Shown here in pieces: positions 18,321-27,166 of a stretch of DNA of 64,000 nucleotides. The translations under genes were made by a program, and so were the position numbers. Each line of letters begins with the position of its first letter. Within the stretch, counting starts at the first letter, position 1. Where the stretch lies: NCBI RefSeq assembly GCF_037095755.1, contig NZ_JBAWKJ010000001.1:1925001-1989000 (forward strand), in the 5' to 3' direction. The notes beneath the pieces are model-generated. The model did no database searches and was not told the origin of the DNA. It saw only the letters and a list, made by a program, of their open reading frames with translations. The stretch is from Sphingopyxis sp. CCNWLW2. GTDB taxonomy: Bacteria; Pseudomonadota; Alphaproteobacteria; Sphingomonadales; Sphingomonadaceae.

Positions 18321-19012
18321 ATGCGTCCTTTCCTAGTCGGGTCCACAAGGCGTGAACGGGTCAGCGGGTCGCGCAGGACGCGGCCTTCATAGCGTTCGAA
18401 CCAGCGGGGGTTGGCCTGCCGTATCGCAGTTGCGGATCGCACATCGGGCGAAAATCGCAGGAACACGAGGGCGGGCGGTCTCCAGTCCGTCCAATGTAAT
18501 TTCTGGTCCACGGGCCGGACGAAGCGCCGAAGCCAACCCATCGCACGCCTTGCATGGGCACGGTCATTATAGCCCGGACGCGCGATAACCGCAATCGGCA
18601 TGAGTCGCGCGATCCCCCGCCAGTCGCGCCAATGGGGCAATTGGACCAGATTGTCGGCCCCCATGATCCAGATGAACTGGCTGTTCGGGTAACGCCGGAC
18701 TAGCTTTTTGAGCGTGTCGATCGTGTAGCGCGTGCCGAGTTCTGTTTCGATTCCCGTCGCGCGAATCGGTGAGCGCCGCGCCATGCGCTGCGCCGAACCG
18801 AGGCGCGCGGGGAGCGAGGCCATGCCCGCCTTGGGCTTCAGCGGATTGCCCGGCGAGACGAGCCACCACAGCTCGTCAAGGCCGAGCGCGTCGATCGCGT
18901 TCAGGCTGATCGCGCGATGCCCGCCATGCGCGGGATTGAAACTGCCGCCGAGGAGGCCGGTGGGGATTCGGCGCGTCAGGGCCGGACCTGTCCCGTACCG
19001 CGTACCAGCCAT
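18317..19012 (-). CDS. nadD: Nicotinate-nucleotide adenylyltransferase
   Basis: The 231-residue enzyme transfers AMP from ATP to nicotinate mononucleotide in NAD synthesis. The nucleotidyltransferase motif GGSFNPAHGGH is at residues 22-32 and the WIMGADNLVQ segment follows; the C-terminal helix motif reads RSATAIRQ. The only available ATG overlaps the end of proA by 37 bases, so the N-terminus is about 15 residues longer than usual; a non-ATG start inside it cannot be excluded. Confidence 0.95.
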   Translation of the reverse strand: MAGTRYGTGPALTRRIPTGLLGGSFNPAHGGHRAISLNAIDALGLDELWWLVSPGNPLKPKAGMASLPARLGSAQRMARRSPIRATGIETELGTRYTIDTLKKLVRRYPNSQFIWIMGADNLVQLPHWRDWRGIARLMPIAVIARPGYNDRAHARRAMGWLRRFVRPVDQKLHWTDWRPPALVFLRFSPDVRSATAIRQANPRWFERYEGRVLRDPLTRSRLVDPTRKGRI

Positions 19013-20262
19013 TTATAGGTCGTAAGCCCCTCGAGTGCGACCGGCCCGCGCGCGTGGAGGCGGCCGGTGGCGATGCCGATTTCGGCGCCGAGGCCGAATT
19101 CGCCGCCATCGGCGAATTGCGTCGAGGCATTGTGCATGACGATCGCGCTGTCGACGCCGGTCAGGAAGCGCTCGGCCGCGGCGGGATCCTCGGTGACGAT
19201 CGCGTCGGTGTGGCGGCTCGAATGCGCGTCGATATGCGCGAGCGCGCCGGCGAGGCCGTCGACCATGGCGATCGATACGATCGCGTCGAGATATTCGGTG
19301 TCCCAGTCGCCGGTGGAAGCGGGTTCGACATGCGGGCTGAGCGCCACGACGCCTTTGTCGCCGCGCACTTCGCAGCCCGCCTTGACCAGCGCATCGACGA
19401 TAGCGAGCGGCGCGGGATAGGCGCGGTCGATCAGGATCGTCTCGGTCGCGCCGCAGACGCCGGTGCGGCGCATCTTTGCGTTGACCGCGAGTTCAACGGC
19501 CTTTGCGGGATCGGCGGCGCCATCGATATAGAGGTGATTGATGCCATCGAGATGCGCGAGCACGGGCACGCGGGCTTCGTCCTGCACGCGCGCGACCAGC
19601 CCCTTGCCGCCGCGCGGGATGATGATGTCGATCAGCCCCTGTGCGCGGAGCATCGCGCCGACCGCGGTGCGGTCCTGCGTCGGGACGAGCTGCACCGCGT
19701 CGGCGGGCAGGCCGGCTTCGACGAGACCCGCCGCGAACGCCGCATGGATCGCGCGGTTCGAATACACCGCCTCGCTGCCGCCGCGCAGGATCACAGCGTT
19801 GCCCGACATCAGCCCGAGCGCCGCGGCATCGGCGGTCACATTGGGGCGGCTTTCATAGATGATGCCGACGACGCCGAGCGGCACGCGCACGCGGCTCAGC
19901 ACCAGCCCGTTGGGGCGCGTTACGCGGTCGATCTCGGCGCCCGACGGATCGGGAAGCGCTGCGACATCGTCGATCGCATCGGCGATCGATGCGAGGCGGC
20001 CTTCGTCGAGCCGCAGCCGATCGAGCATCGCGGCCGACAGGCCGTTCTTCTGTCCCGCCGCCATGTCCTCCGCGTTGGCCGCAAGGATATCCGCCGACCG
20101 CGCACGAATCTGCGCCGCCGCAGCAACCAGCCCGGCGGCCTTGTTCGCCGTTGGCGCCAGCGCGAGCGCCTTCGACGCGGCGCGCGCGCGCGCGCCCATG
20201 TCGGCGATCAGGGCGGCGGCATCGCCGGGCAGCGGCGGCGCGGAGAGGGCTTCGGCGTTCAT
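18976..20262 (-). CDS. proA: Gamma-glutamyl phosphate reductase
   Basis: The 428-residue enzyme of proline synthesis reduces gamma-glutamyl phosphate with NADPH. The aldehyde-dehydrogenase fold is intact: the IIYESRPNVTADAAAL and GNAVILRGGSEA blocks, and the catalytic cysteine C270 in MRRTGVCGATET. Length is normal. proB is not adjacent. It is the first gene of the proA-nadD-rsfS-rlmH run. Confidence 0.97.
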   Translation of the reverse strand: MNAEALSAPPLPGDAAALIADMGARARAASKALALAPTANKAAGLVAAAAQIRARSADILAANAEDMAAGQKNGLSAAMLDRLRLDEGRLASIADAIDDVAALPDPSGAEIDRVTRPNGLVLSRVRVPLGVVGIIYESRPNVTADAAALGLMSGNAVILRGGSEAVYSNRAIHAAFAAGLVEAGLPADAVQLVPTQDRTAVGAMLRAQGLIDIIIPRGGKGLVARVQDEARVPVLAHLDGINHLYIDGAADPAKAVELAVNAKMRRTGVCGATETILIDRAYPAPLAIVDALVKAGCEVRGDKGVVALSPHVEPASTGDWDTEYLDAIVSIAMVDGLAGALAHIDAHSSRHTDAIVTEDPAAAERFLTGVDSAIVMHNASTQFADGGEFGLGAEIGIATGRLHARGPVALEGLTTYKWLVRGTGQVRP

Positions 20263-20340
20263 GGCGCCGCCCTATCACGCTTTGCTCGGGGGACGAAAGT
20301 CCCGTTGCGCCGCACCTCGCACCTCTTTAGGCAGGGCGCC

Positions 20341-21465
20341 ATGAGCGGGGACATCGAAGGCATCGGGGCGGCGGTGACCGCCGGGTTGGCAGGGCATGCG
20401 GTCGAACCGCGGCATGGGGGCACGGGCGCGCCGCATGCCGGCGCGCGCTGCCTCAATTGCGGCACCAGCCTTACCGGCTCGCATTGCCATTATTGCGGAC
20501 AGCGCGCCGATGTGCACCGCAGCTTTGGCGCGATCGGGCACGATCTCGTCCACGCGATCTTCCATTTCGAAGGCAAGGTCTGGAACACGCTGCCGCTGCT
20601 CAGCTGGCGGCCGGGCGACCTGACGCGGCGCTATATCCACGGCGAACGCGCGCGCTTTGTCTCGCCGCTTGCCTTGTTCCTGTTTGCGGTTTTCCTGACT
20701 TACGCGGTGCTCGCCATCGTCGGCAGCGGTGGCGGGGTGGGTGAGGGAATCGCCAAGGCAGCGGCCGAGCAGACGCGCTCGAACGCGCTCAAGGAAAGTT
20801 TCGAGGAGGAGGTCAAGCGCGTCGACGCGAGCCTCGCGGTCAAGGACCTGAAGGCGGCCGAACGCCGCCTGCTCATCGAAGAGCGCGAAACGCTCCAGAA
20901 AAGCGCCGACTATCTCGGCGTCGCGCGCAGGATGAGCAAGGAAGAGCGTGCCAAGGGGCCGCCGGTGCTCGACGATCCGGGCAAGCAGATGATGACCAGC
21001 GTCGAATTCGTTTCACGCACCAATTTCAATACCGGAGTGCCGTTCATCGACGAGGGCCTTGAAAAGGCGAACGCGAACCCCGCGCTCATATTATACAAAT
21101 TACAGGCGAACGCCTATAAATTCGCCTGGGCGCTGATCCCGCTGTCGCTGCCCTTCATGTGGCTGCTCTTTCCGTTCAGCCGCCGCTTTCACACCTACGA
21201 CCATTTCGTCTTCGTCACATATTCGATCAGCTTCATGCTGCTTTTGTTCGTCGTCGTGCGCTTGTTCAACCTGACGATATTCGGCGACATCGCGACCGCG
21301 TTCGCGATGCTCTATGTGCCCTTCCATATGTACCGCCAGCTTCGCGGCGCCTATCGTTCGTCGCGCTTCGGGGCGCTCGTGCGAACGAGCCTGCTGCTCT
21401 TTTTCAGCCTGTTTTCGGTCATCACCTTCATGCTGCTGCTGCTCGCGCTCGGGGTGATGGGATAG
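20341..21465 (+). CDS. DUF3667 membrane protein with N-terminal zinc ribbon
   Basis: The 374-residue protein starts with a zinc ribbon, C37-x-x-C40 and C49-x-x-C52 (CLNCGTSL, CHYCGQR). A DUF3667-type region (about 55-110, SFGAIGHDLVHAIFHFEGK) follows, then a membrane helix (about 117-138), a charged helical stretch (about 145-260) and three or four more helices (about 265-372). The family occurs in many sphingomonads and bacteroidetes and has no known function. A longer open frame upstream runs antisense through proA; I use the ATG at 20341, just after the proA gene, because the zinc ribbon begins there. Confidence 0.85.
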   Translation: MSGDIEGIGAAVTAGLAGHAVEPRHGGTGAPHAGARCLNCGTSLTGSHCHYCGQRADVHRSFGAIGHDLVHAIFHFEGKVWNTLPLLSWRPGDLTRRYIHGERARFVSPLALFLFAVFLTYAVLAIVGSGGGVGEGIAKAAAEQTRSNALKESFEEEVKRVDASLAVKDLKAAERRLLIEERETLQKSADYLGVARRMSKEERAKGPPVLDDPGKQMMTSVEFVSRTNFNTGVPFIDEGLEKANANPALILYKLQANAYKFAWALIPLSLPFMWLLFPFSRRFHTYDHFVFVTYSISFMLLLFVVVRLFNLTIFGDIATAFAMLYVPFHMYRQLRGAYRSSRFGALVRTSLLLFFSLFSVITFMLLLLALGVMG

Positions 21466-21522
21466 CACCCGAATCGTCACAAAGGCGGGGCAAAGACCCG
21501 GCCAAAGAGGAGGAGATTCGCG

Positions 21523-23154
21523 ATGCATCATCATTGGGGCGAGATCGACCGGCGTCATCTGATCAAACTGGGCACGGTCGGGCTGGCGGCGCTGTCGCTG
21601 CCCGGTGCCGCGCGCGCGATGATGGCGCAGGGTTTCACCCATGGCGTTGCGAGCGGCGAGCCGGGGCCCCATTCGGTGCTGCTGTGGACGCGCTACGCCG
21701 CGGCGAATGATGCGACGCTGACCGCCGAACTGTCGGAAAGCGAGGATTTCTCCAAAGTCGCCGCGGGCGGCAGCGTCGTCGCGGCGGGCGAACGCGATCA
21801 TACCGCAAAGCTCGTCGTCGACGGGCTGAAACCCGGCCGCTGGTATCATTATCGCTTTGTCGCTCCCGACGGCACCAGGTCGGTGACGGGCCGCACGCGC
21901 ACCTTGCCGCAGGGGTCGACCAAGGCGTTCAATCTCGCGCTCTTCTCCTGTTCGAACATGCCGTTCGGCTGGTTCAATGCCTATGGCCATGCGGCGGCGC
22001 GCGGCGACATCGACCTCGTCGCGCATGTCGGAGACTATCTGTACGAATATAAGGCGGGCGACTATCCTTCGGCGAAGCAGGCGCTGCCCGGGCGCGAGAT
22101 CCAGCCCGCGCACGAGATCGTCGCGCTTGCCGATTACCGCCTTCGCTATGCCGCCTATCGCGCCGATCCCGACCTGCAGAAGCTGCATCAGCTGTTCCCC
22201 ATGATCGCCCAGTGGGACGACCATGAATTCGCGAATGACGTGTGGAAGGGCGGTGCCGAAAATCACAATGAGGGCGAAGGCGATTGGGCGGCGCGCATGG
22301 CAGCCGCAGAACGCGCCTATCGCGAGTGGATGCCCGTCGCCGACACGCGCTGGCGCCAATATCAGGTCGGCGACCTCGCGACGATCTTCCTCCCCGAAAC
22401 GCGGGTGACGGCGCGCGACCGGCAGTTCGAGGTCGACGAGATCATCGCCGGTGGGGGCGACGCCGCGGCGAAGCTCAAGCAGTTCGCCGAAACCGGCTAC
22501 CGCGAGCCCGCGCGCCAGATGCTCGGCGCGGAGCAGGAGAAATGGCTGTTCGACGGGCTCGCCGCCTCGACCAGGGCGGGAACGCGCTGGCAGGTCTGCG
22601 CGCAGCAGGTCGTGATGGGCACGCTCTTCACGCCGCCCGAGACGCGCGATTGGTTCGCGGGCGAACAACCCGACTATATCCGCCGCCGCGTCGAGGCGGG
22701 GCAGCTTGCGGCGAAGGCGGGCCTGCCGCTCAACCTCGACGCGTGGGACGGTTATCCCGCCGCGCGCAGCCGCCTGCTCGCCGCGGCGCAGCGCGCCGAC
22801 GCCGACCTCGTCACGCTGACCGGCGACACGCACAACGCCTGGGCCTTCGACCTCGCCGAGGACGGCCGGCCGGCGGGAATCGAGATCGCCGGACAGAGCG
22901 TCACCTCGCCGGGATATGAAAGCTATATCAAGGGCGTGACCGACGAGGCGCGCGTGACGGCGCTGCGCCGCTCGTCGCCGCAGCTCAAATGGGCGAATAC
23001 CGCGGATCGCGGCTATGTGACCGTGCAATTCTCCCCCGAGCGGGTGACCGCGAACTGGCACAGCGTCGAAACGATCCGCACGCGTTCGCTCGCGCTGAAG
23101 AATACGCACAGCATGACCGCGAGGCGCGGGCGGCGCGTCTACGACGCCGCCTGA
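21523..23154 (+). CDS. PhoD-type alkaline phosphatase / phosphodiesterase
   Basis: The 543-residue exported phosphoesterase has a Tat-like signal (RRHLIKLG at 10-17, cut near residue 31-34), a PhoD N-terminal domain and a calcineurin-like metal domain. Metal-site motifs are readable: LFSCSNMP, HVGDYLYEY, QWDDHEFAND and LTGDTHNAW. PhoD enzymes release phosphate from phosphodiesters and use Fe/Ca. The ribosome binding site is strong (GAGGAGG). The 3' end overlaps the convergent lipoprotein gene by 16 bases. Confidence 0.93.
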   Translation: MHHHWGEIDRRHLIKLGTVGLAALSLPGAARAMMAQGFTHGVASGEPGPHSVLLWTRYAAANDATLTAELSESEDFSKVAAGGSVVAAGERDHTAKLVVDGLKPGRWYHYRFVAPDGTRSVTGRTRTLPQGSTKAFNLALFSCSNMPFGWFNAYGHAAARGDIDLVAHVGDYLYEYKAGDYPSAKQALPGREIQPAHEIVALADYRLRYAAYRADPDLQKLHQLFPMIAQWDDHEFANDVWKGGAENHNEGEGDWAARMAAAERAYREWMPVADTRWRQYQVGDLATIFLPETRVTARDRQFEVDEIIAGGGDAAAKLKQFAETGYREPARQMLGAEQEKWLFDGLAASTRAGTRWQVCAQQVVMGTLFTPPETRDWFAGEQPDYIRRRVEAGQLAAKAGLPLNLDAWDGYPAARSRLLAAAQRADADLVTLTGDTHNAWAFDLAEDGRPAGIEIAGQSVTSPGYESYIKGVTDEARVTALRRSSPQLKWANTADRGYVTVQFSPERVTANWHSVETIRTRSLALKNTHSMTARRGRRVYDAA

Positions 23155-24041
23155 TCGCCGCACGTCGGCGGCCACGACCGGTCGGGATCGGGCACCAGAT
23201 CGATCAGGAACATCTCGCCCGACTGCTCGCCGTGCCGCTGCGCGAAGAGCAGCCGGTCGCCCTTTGGCGACAGCAGCGGGCCGACCTGGAACTGGCCGGG
23301 GTCGGCGGGAATGCGCCCAACCTCGACCCAGCGGTCGCCCTCGCGGCGGTAGCGGTAGAGGTGCGACCTGTCCCCGCGATCGGACACGGTGATCAACGTC
23401 TTTCCGTCGCGCGAAATCTCCGCTTCATACTCATAGGCTCCGGCGCTGACCGGCGGGCCGAGGTTGGCGACCGTCCATTCGCCCGGTCGGACTTCGGTCG
23501 CGACATAGATGTCGCCGCCGCCAGCGCTGCCCTTGCGGCTCGACCCGAAGTAGAGGCGGCCGTCGGAATCGGTGCGCGGCAGCAGCTCGGCGGCGGGTGA
23601 GTTGACCGGTTCGGGCAGGCGCTGCGGCTCGCCCCAGCCGCCACCCGCGGCGCGCTCGACATACCAGATGTCGAAATCCTCCTTCGCGGGCGCATGGCGC
23701 GACGAGATATAATAGAGCCGCTTGCCGTCGGTCGTGACGAAGGGGTCGGCTTCGATCACCGGCAGCGGCATCGCGAAGGACGGCGGCACGGGTTTGCCCC
23801 ATGCGCCGTTGTCGCACTGCGACTGCATCAGCCGGTAGCTCCGAAAATCCTTGTCGGCCGCGAGGTAGACCATCGTTCTCCCATCGGGGGTGAAGGTAGG
23901 CGAGGATTCATAGCCCGGCCCCGAGATGGCGGCGGGGGTCCACAGACTCGCGCTTCCCGGCACGGGTGTGTCCGCCGCCGCGGTGCATCCCGCAAGCATC
24001 GCGAGGCAGACGAGGGCCGGCGCGCGGTTGGCGAACATCAT
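23139..24041 (-). CDS. PD40 (TolB-like) beta-propeller lipoprotein
   Basis: The 300-residue protein starts with a lipoprotein signal (LAMLAGC, lipidated Cys at residue 18 counting from the first ATG). PD40/WD40-like repeats follow, of the form S-P-x-F/L-T/S-x-D-G-x-x-x-x-F/Y (for example SSPTFTPDGRTMVYLA and EAEISRDGKTLITVSD). Such proteins resemble TolB and other exported propellers; the ligand is unknown. The doublet ATGATG at 24041 is preceded by GGAGAGAAAG. Confidence 0.85.
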   Translation of the reverse strand: MMFANRAPALVCLAMLAGCTAAADTPVPGSASLWTPAAISGPGYESSPTFTPDGRTMVYLAADKDFRSYRLMQSQCDNGAWGKPVPPSFAMPLPVIEADPFVTTDGKRLYYISSRHAPAKEDFDIWYVERAAGGGWGEPQRLPEPVNSPAAELLPRTDSDGRLYFGSSRKGSAGGGDIYVATEVRPGEWTVANLGPPVSAGAYEYEAEISRDGKTLITVSDRGDRSHLYRYRREGDRWVEVGRIPADPGQFQVGPLLSPKGDRLLFAQRHGEQSGEMFLIDLVPDPDRSWPPTCGDQAAS

Positions 24042-24156
24042 GGACTTTCTCTCCGGCAAGACGTTAGCAGGCGTGCGGTGAATTTTGCCGGAGTGCGGGC
24101 GCTTGGCCATCGTCCGATCGGCGGCGGCGCCGCCGAAAGGGCGGCGGGGAGAGGAT

Positions 24157-24573
24157 ATGGACGCGATCGACCGGCAAATCGTGGCGATGCTGCGCGGCAA
24201 TGCCCGCCTGCCGTTGAAGACGCTCGCCGCGACCGTGGGTCTCGCGCGCAGTTCGGTGCGCGAGCGATTGTCGAAGCTGGAGGCCGCGGGGACGATCGGC
24301 GGCTATCACGCGCGCATCGTTGACGAGGGCGGGATCGCGGCGATCCTGCAACTGCGGCTGGCGCGCACGCCTTCGCCCGACATCGTCGCGGCGGTGACCG
24401 GCATGGCGGAGGTCGCGCGCTGCTATTCGCTGAGCGGCGAGATCGACCTGCTCGTCGAGATCGAGGCGGCGGATGCGGCGCAGCTCAACACCGTGCGCGA
24501 CCGGATTGCGCTGATTGCGGGGGTCGAGGACACAACGACCGCCTTGATCCTGAAACGCGACAAGGATCGCTAG
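24157..24573 (+). CDS. Lrp/AsnC-family transcriptional regulator
   Basis: The 138-residue regulator has an N-terminal winged helix-turn-helix (MDAIDRQIVAMLRGNARLP, then LARSSVRERLSKLEAAGTI) and a C-terminal RAM ligand/oligomerisation domain (about 60-138). GEGAGAGGAT-type spacing precedes the ATG at 24157 (GGGGAGAGGAT). Its target is unknown; it diverges from the PD40 lipoprotein gene and converges with a RidA gene, so either could be regulated. Confidence 0.9.
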   Translation: MDAIDRQIVAMLRGNARLPLKTLAATVGLARSSVRERLSKLEAAGTIGGYHARIVDEGGIAAILQLRLARTPSPDIVAAVTGMAEVARCYSLSGEIDLLVEIEAADAAQLNTVRDRIALIAGVEDTTTALILKRDKDR

Positions 24574-24938
24574 GCGGCGGCGATCGCCTCGATTTCGAGC
24601 AGCCAGGCTTCGTCGTAGATGCCAGCAATGATGATCGTCAGTGCGGGCGAGTGGCCGCCCAGCACTTCGTGCCGCACCTTGTAGTTCGCCGCGCGATACT
24701 GGCGATCCGACAGGAAAACGGTGACCTTGACCAGATCCTGCAAGGTCATCCCGCCCGCATGAAGCTGTTTTTCGATATTGCGCCAGATGAGCCGGCATTG
24801 ATCCTCGACGCCAGTGGGCACCTCGTCCTTCTCGTCGACCGGAATCTGGCCGCTGACGAACAGCCATCGCGTCGGCGCTTCGACAAGATGCGCCTGCGCA
24901 TAGGAAACGCCGGTGGGATTGATCGCGCGATTGGGCAT
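24570..24938 (-). CDS. RidA/YjgF-family protein (enamine/imine deaminase-like)
   Basis: The 122-residue RidA-fold protein contains the family segments WLFVSGQIPVDEKDE and LVKVTVFLSD. RidA proteins hydrolyse reactive 2-aminoacrylate; the conserved catalytic Arg of the RidA core, usually in a C-x-R pattern, is not seen (the corresponding strand reads AWLLEIEAIAAA), so this is another subclass. I prefer the ATG at 24938 (MPNRAINPTG) because it gives the usual length and has GCGAGG before it. An ATG at 25043 would add a signal-like segment (RRFVCAGVLAGMTVPSIAIA) and make it exported. The gene overlaps the convergent Lrp gene by 4 bases. Confidence 0.8.
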   Translation of the reverse strand: MPNRAINPTGVSYAQAHLVEAPTRWLFVSGQIPVDEKDEVPTGVEDQCRLIWRNIEKQLHAGGMTLQDLVKVTVFLSDRQYRAANYKVRHEVLGGHSPALTIIIAGIYDEAWLLEIEAIAAA

Positions 24939-25116
24939 GGCGGGCCTCGCAATTGCAATGGATGGGACGGTCATTCCTGCCAGCACCCCGGCGCAGACGA
25001 AGCGGCGCGAAGGGTGGACGGAAGGTGAGCGCGGAGGATTCATTCCCGCATCTAGCCAGAAGGCAAACGCCGGCTCCAGCGTCCGATGGGCGGTGGTGCC
25101 GTCACGATGGCGGCGC

Positions 25117-25144
25117 TTGACATCCATAACTATGTGGTTATGAG
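25117..25144 (+). promoter_or_regulatory. Promoter with an internal palindromic operator for the ArsR operon
   Basis: A perfect -35 TTGACA (25117-25122) is followed after 16 bases by TATGAG (25139-25144). The spacer and -10 are covered by the inverted repeat CATAAC-N6-GTTATG (25125-25142). A second half-like site, CATAGC...GTTATG, follows at 25151-25168. The location and symmetry fit autorepression by the ArsR protein encoded just downstream. Confidence 0.65.
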
Positions 25145-25172
25145 AAAATGCATAGCCAGTGAGTTATGGATT

Positions 25173-25499
25173 ATGACGCAACCCTCACCCGATCTTCTCT
25201 TCAAGGCGCTCGCCGATCCCAGCCGGCGCGCGCTGTTCGAACGGCTTTGCCTGGACGGCGAGCAGACGGTCGGCGCGCTGACTGCGGGCGCGGGGATTTC
25301 GCAGCCCGCGGTGTCGAAGCATCTCGGCATCCTCAAGCAGGCGGGTCTCGTGCTCGATCGGCACGAGGGCCGTCAGACGCACTATAGCGCGCAGCAGCGC
25401 GCGCTCGCGCCGCTGGTCGACTGGACCGGGCGCATGAACCGCTTCTGGGAGGCGCGGTTCGACGATCTCGAAAATTTGCTCAAAAGGATGGATCAATGA
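25173..25499 (+). CDS. ArsR-family winged-helix repressor
   Basis: The 108-residue regulator has the typical core LLFKALADPSRRALFERL and the recognition helix GISQPAVSKHLGILKQAGLV. It lacks the ELCVCDL metal site of arsenic-sensing ArsR; it belongs to the SdpR-like group that pairs with SRPBCC proteins. It overlaps the next gene by ATGA. The ATG at 25173 fits the promoter and palindrome just upstream, which the longer frame (25086) would translate. Confidence 0.92.
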   Translation: MTQPSPDLLFKALADPSRRALFERLCLDGEQTVGALTAGAGISQPAVSKHLGILKQAGLVLDRHEGRQTHYSAQQRALAPLVDWTGRMNRFWEARFDDLENLLKRMDQ

Positions 25500-25927
25500 C
25501 CGATACCGACGTGCGCACCGTAACCGTCGAGCGCGAAATCCCGCACCCGCCCGAAAAGATCTGGCGCACGCTGACGACGCAGCATCTGATCGAGGAATGG
25601 CTGATGAAGAACGATTTCGGCCTCGGCCTCGACCTTGGCCATCGCTTCCAGCTGCGTGGAGATTGGGGGAATGTCGATTGCGAGATCCTCGAGGTCGAGC
25701 CGGAGCGCAGTCTCTCCTACTCATGGAATTATGCGCATGACGATCCGGCGTACCGGCTCGACAGCACGGTGACATTCACGCTCGAACCGACGCCCGCCGG
25801 AACGCTGCTGCGCATGGAACAGGTCGGTTTCCGTCCCGACCAGAAGCAGGCCTTTGGCGGCGCCAGGGGCGGCTGGAAGATCCACCTCGAAAATCTCGAG
25901 AAGGTCGTCGCGGGTCTCGACGCATAA
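25496..25927 (+). CDS. SRPBCC (AHSA1-like) domain protein
   Basis: The 143-residue single-domain protein has the START/Bet v1-like fold of activator-of-Hsp90 homologues: an opening strand VEREIPHPPEKIWRTLT, central LRGDWGNVDCEILEVEPERS and a long C-terminal helix (GWKIHLENLEKVVAGL). Family members bind hydrophobic ligands. In many bacteria they are encoded immediately after an ArsR repressor, as here (4-nt overlap), and are thought to be its effector or response partner. The ligand is unknown. Confidence 0.9.
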   Translation: MTDTDVRTVTVEREIPHPPEKIWRTLTTQHLIEEWLMKNDFGLGLDLGHRFQLRGDWGNVDCEILEVEPERSLSYSWNYAHDDPAYRLDSTVTFTLEPTPAGTLLRMEQVGFRPDQKQAFGGARGGWKIHLENLEKVVAGLDA

Positions 25928-25945
25928 TCAAGCAGGGAGAATGTT

Positions 25946-26161
25946 ATGAACTGGAGTCTGTGGATCCGGCAATTTCACCGCTGGGTATCGATCCTCTTCT
26001 CGGTGATCGTGCTCGCGATTTTCGTGATGCTCGGCGCGGGGCAGGAGCCCGCCCAGTGGGTCTATTACCTGCCGCTGCCGCCGCTCTTCCTGCTGATATT
26101 CTCGGGCCTCTACATGTTCTTCAGGCCCTATTTCAGAAAGCGCGGCGGCGTGGCGGGTTGA
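25946..26161 (+). CDS. Two-helix membrane protein of the ArsR-SRPBCC operon
   Basis: The 71-residue protein starts MNWSLWIRQFHRWVSILF and has two transmembrane helices (about 14-31 and 39-58) joined by a short GAGQEPAQWV loop, with a basic C-terminus. It lies 18 bases after the SRPBCC gene with AGGGAGA as ribosome binding site, so it is surely in the same operon. Small proteins of this type recur behind ArsR-SRPBCC pairs; no function is known. Confidence 0.8.
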   Translation: MNWSLWIRQFHRWVSILFSVIVLAIFVMLGAGQEPAQWVYYLPLPPLFLLIFSGLYMFFRPYFRKRGGVAG

Positions 26162-26165
26162 GCCC

Positions 26166-27089
26166 TCAGCTATAGGGGGGCGCATCCTCGAACTCGGCGA
26201 ACCAGGGATAGTCGTTCGCGACGCTGACGGTGAAGTTCGCGGGGCGCTTTTCGAGGAAGCTCGACACGCCCTCGGCGGCATCGGCGCTGCGTCCGCGCGC
26301 GAAGATCGCGCGGCTGTCCCAGCGATGCGCGCTCATCGGGTGCGGCGCGCCGAGCATCCGCCACAGCATATGGCGGGTGAGCGCGACCGAGACCGGCGCG
26401 CTGTGATCGGTGAGCTCGCACGCCTTGGCGATCGCGGCATCGACCAGTTCGCCGGGGGCGTGGACCGACTGGACGAGGCCCTTTTCATGCGCTTCGGCAG
26501 CATCGATCAGCCGCCCCGAATAGCACCAGTCGACCGCATTCTGGATGCCGACGAGGCGCGGCAGGAACCAGCTCGACGCGGCCTCTGGCACGATCCCGCG
26601 CCGCGCGAAGACAAAACCGTAGCGCGCGGTCTCGCTCGCGAGCCGTGCGTCCATCGACAGCGTCATCGTCGCGCCGATGCCGACCGCGGCGCCGTTGATC
26701 GCCCCTAATACGGGCTTCTTGCAATCGAAGATGCGCATCGACACGCGCCCGCCCGAATCGCGGATCAGCGGGTGCGACCAGTCGATCGTGCCGTCTTCGG
26801 CCACCGGGCTCGCCGTCATGCCGTCGGGCAACAGCGCCGCCTTGTCGGTGCGCTTGTCATAATCGAAGGTCGCGGCGCCCTGGCCCAGGTCAGCGCCCGC
26901 GCAATAGGCGCGGTCGCCCGATCCGGTGAAGATCACCGCGCGCACGCCGTCGTCGGCATCACATTCGTCGAGCGCGGCGACGATCTCCAGCATCATCTCG
27001 GTGGTAAAGGCGTTCATCCGGTCGGGCCGGTGGAGCGTCAGCAGCGCGATGCCTTCATGCTTGTCGAGGCGAATCTGGTCGAAGCTCAT
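26166..27089 (-). CDS. Enoyl-CoA hydratase/isomerase family protein (crotonase)
   Basis: The 307-residue crotonase has the oxyanion-hole segments SGDRAYCAGADLGQGA and NGAAVGIGATMTLSMD and a C-terminal helical part. The longer middle loop (residues about 75-115, with DYDKRTDKAALLPDG) is seen in acyl-CoA hydratases of fatty or aromatic acid breakdown. The substrate is not clear. The start is the ATG at 27089 with GAGAGAGATGG before it. A LiuR-like box lies about 60 bases upstream. Confidence 0.88.
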   Translation of the reverse strand: MSFDQIRLDKHEGIALLTLHRPDRMNAFTTEMMLEIVAALDECDADDGVRAVIFTGSGDRAYCAGADLGQGAATFDYDKRTDKAALLPDGMTASPVAEDGTIDWSHPLIRDSGGRVSMRIFDCKKPVLGAINGAAVGIGATMTLSMDARLASETARYGFVFARRGIVPEAASSWFLPRLVGIQNAVDWCYSGRLIDAAEAHEKGLVQSVHAPGELVDAAIAKACELTDHSAPVSVALTRHMLWRMLGAPHPMSAHRWDSRAIFARGRSADAAEGVSSFLEKRPANFTVSVANDYPWFAEFEDAPPYS

Positions 27090-27150
27090 CCATCTCTCTC
27101 CTTGGTTTTGGGGCAGCGTCGCAAGCGCGGCGGAGGAGTGCAAGCTCTAC

Positions 27151-27166
27151 TTGACGTAAACGTAAG
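27151..27166 (-). promoter_or_regulatory. LiuR-like operator upstream of the crotonase gene
   Basis: The site reads TTGACGTAAACGTAAG, two ACGT cores two bases apart with AT-rich flanks. It resembles the TTnACGTnnACGTnAA pattern of MerR-type LiuR regulators of branched-chain amino acid and fatty acid breakdown in proteobacteria. The link is by pattern only, and no liuR gene is in the window. Confidence 0.4.

Noticed and set aside
19054..20340. Upstream extension of the DUF3667 gene through proA
   Set aside because: The extension is antisense to proA. The zinc ribbon and normal family length begin at the ATG at 20341.
22000..24000. RYD and Gly/Tyr runs elsewhere as CRISPR-like or tandem DNA repeats
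   Set aside because: I found no regularly spaced direct repeats with unique spacers anywhere in the window. The protein-level repeats near 0.6 and 2 kb are coding.
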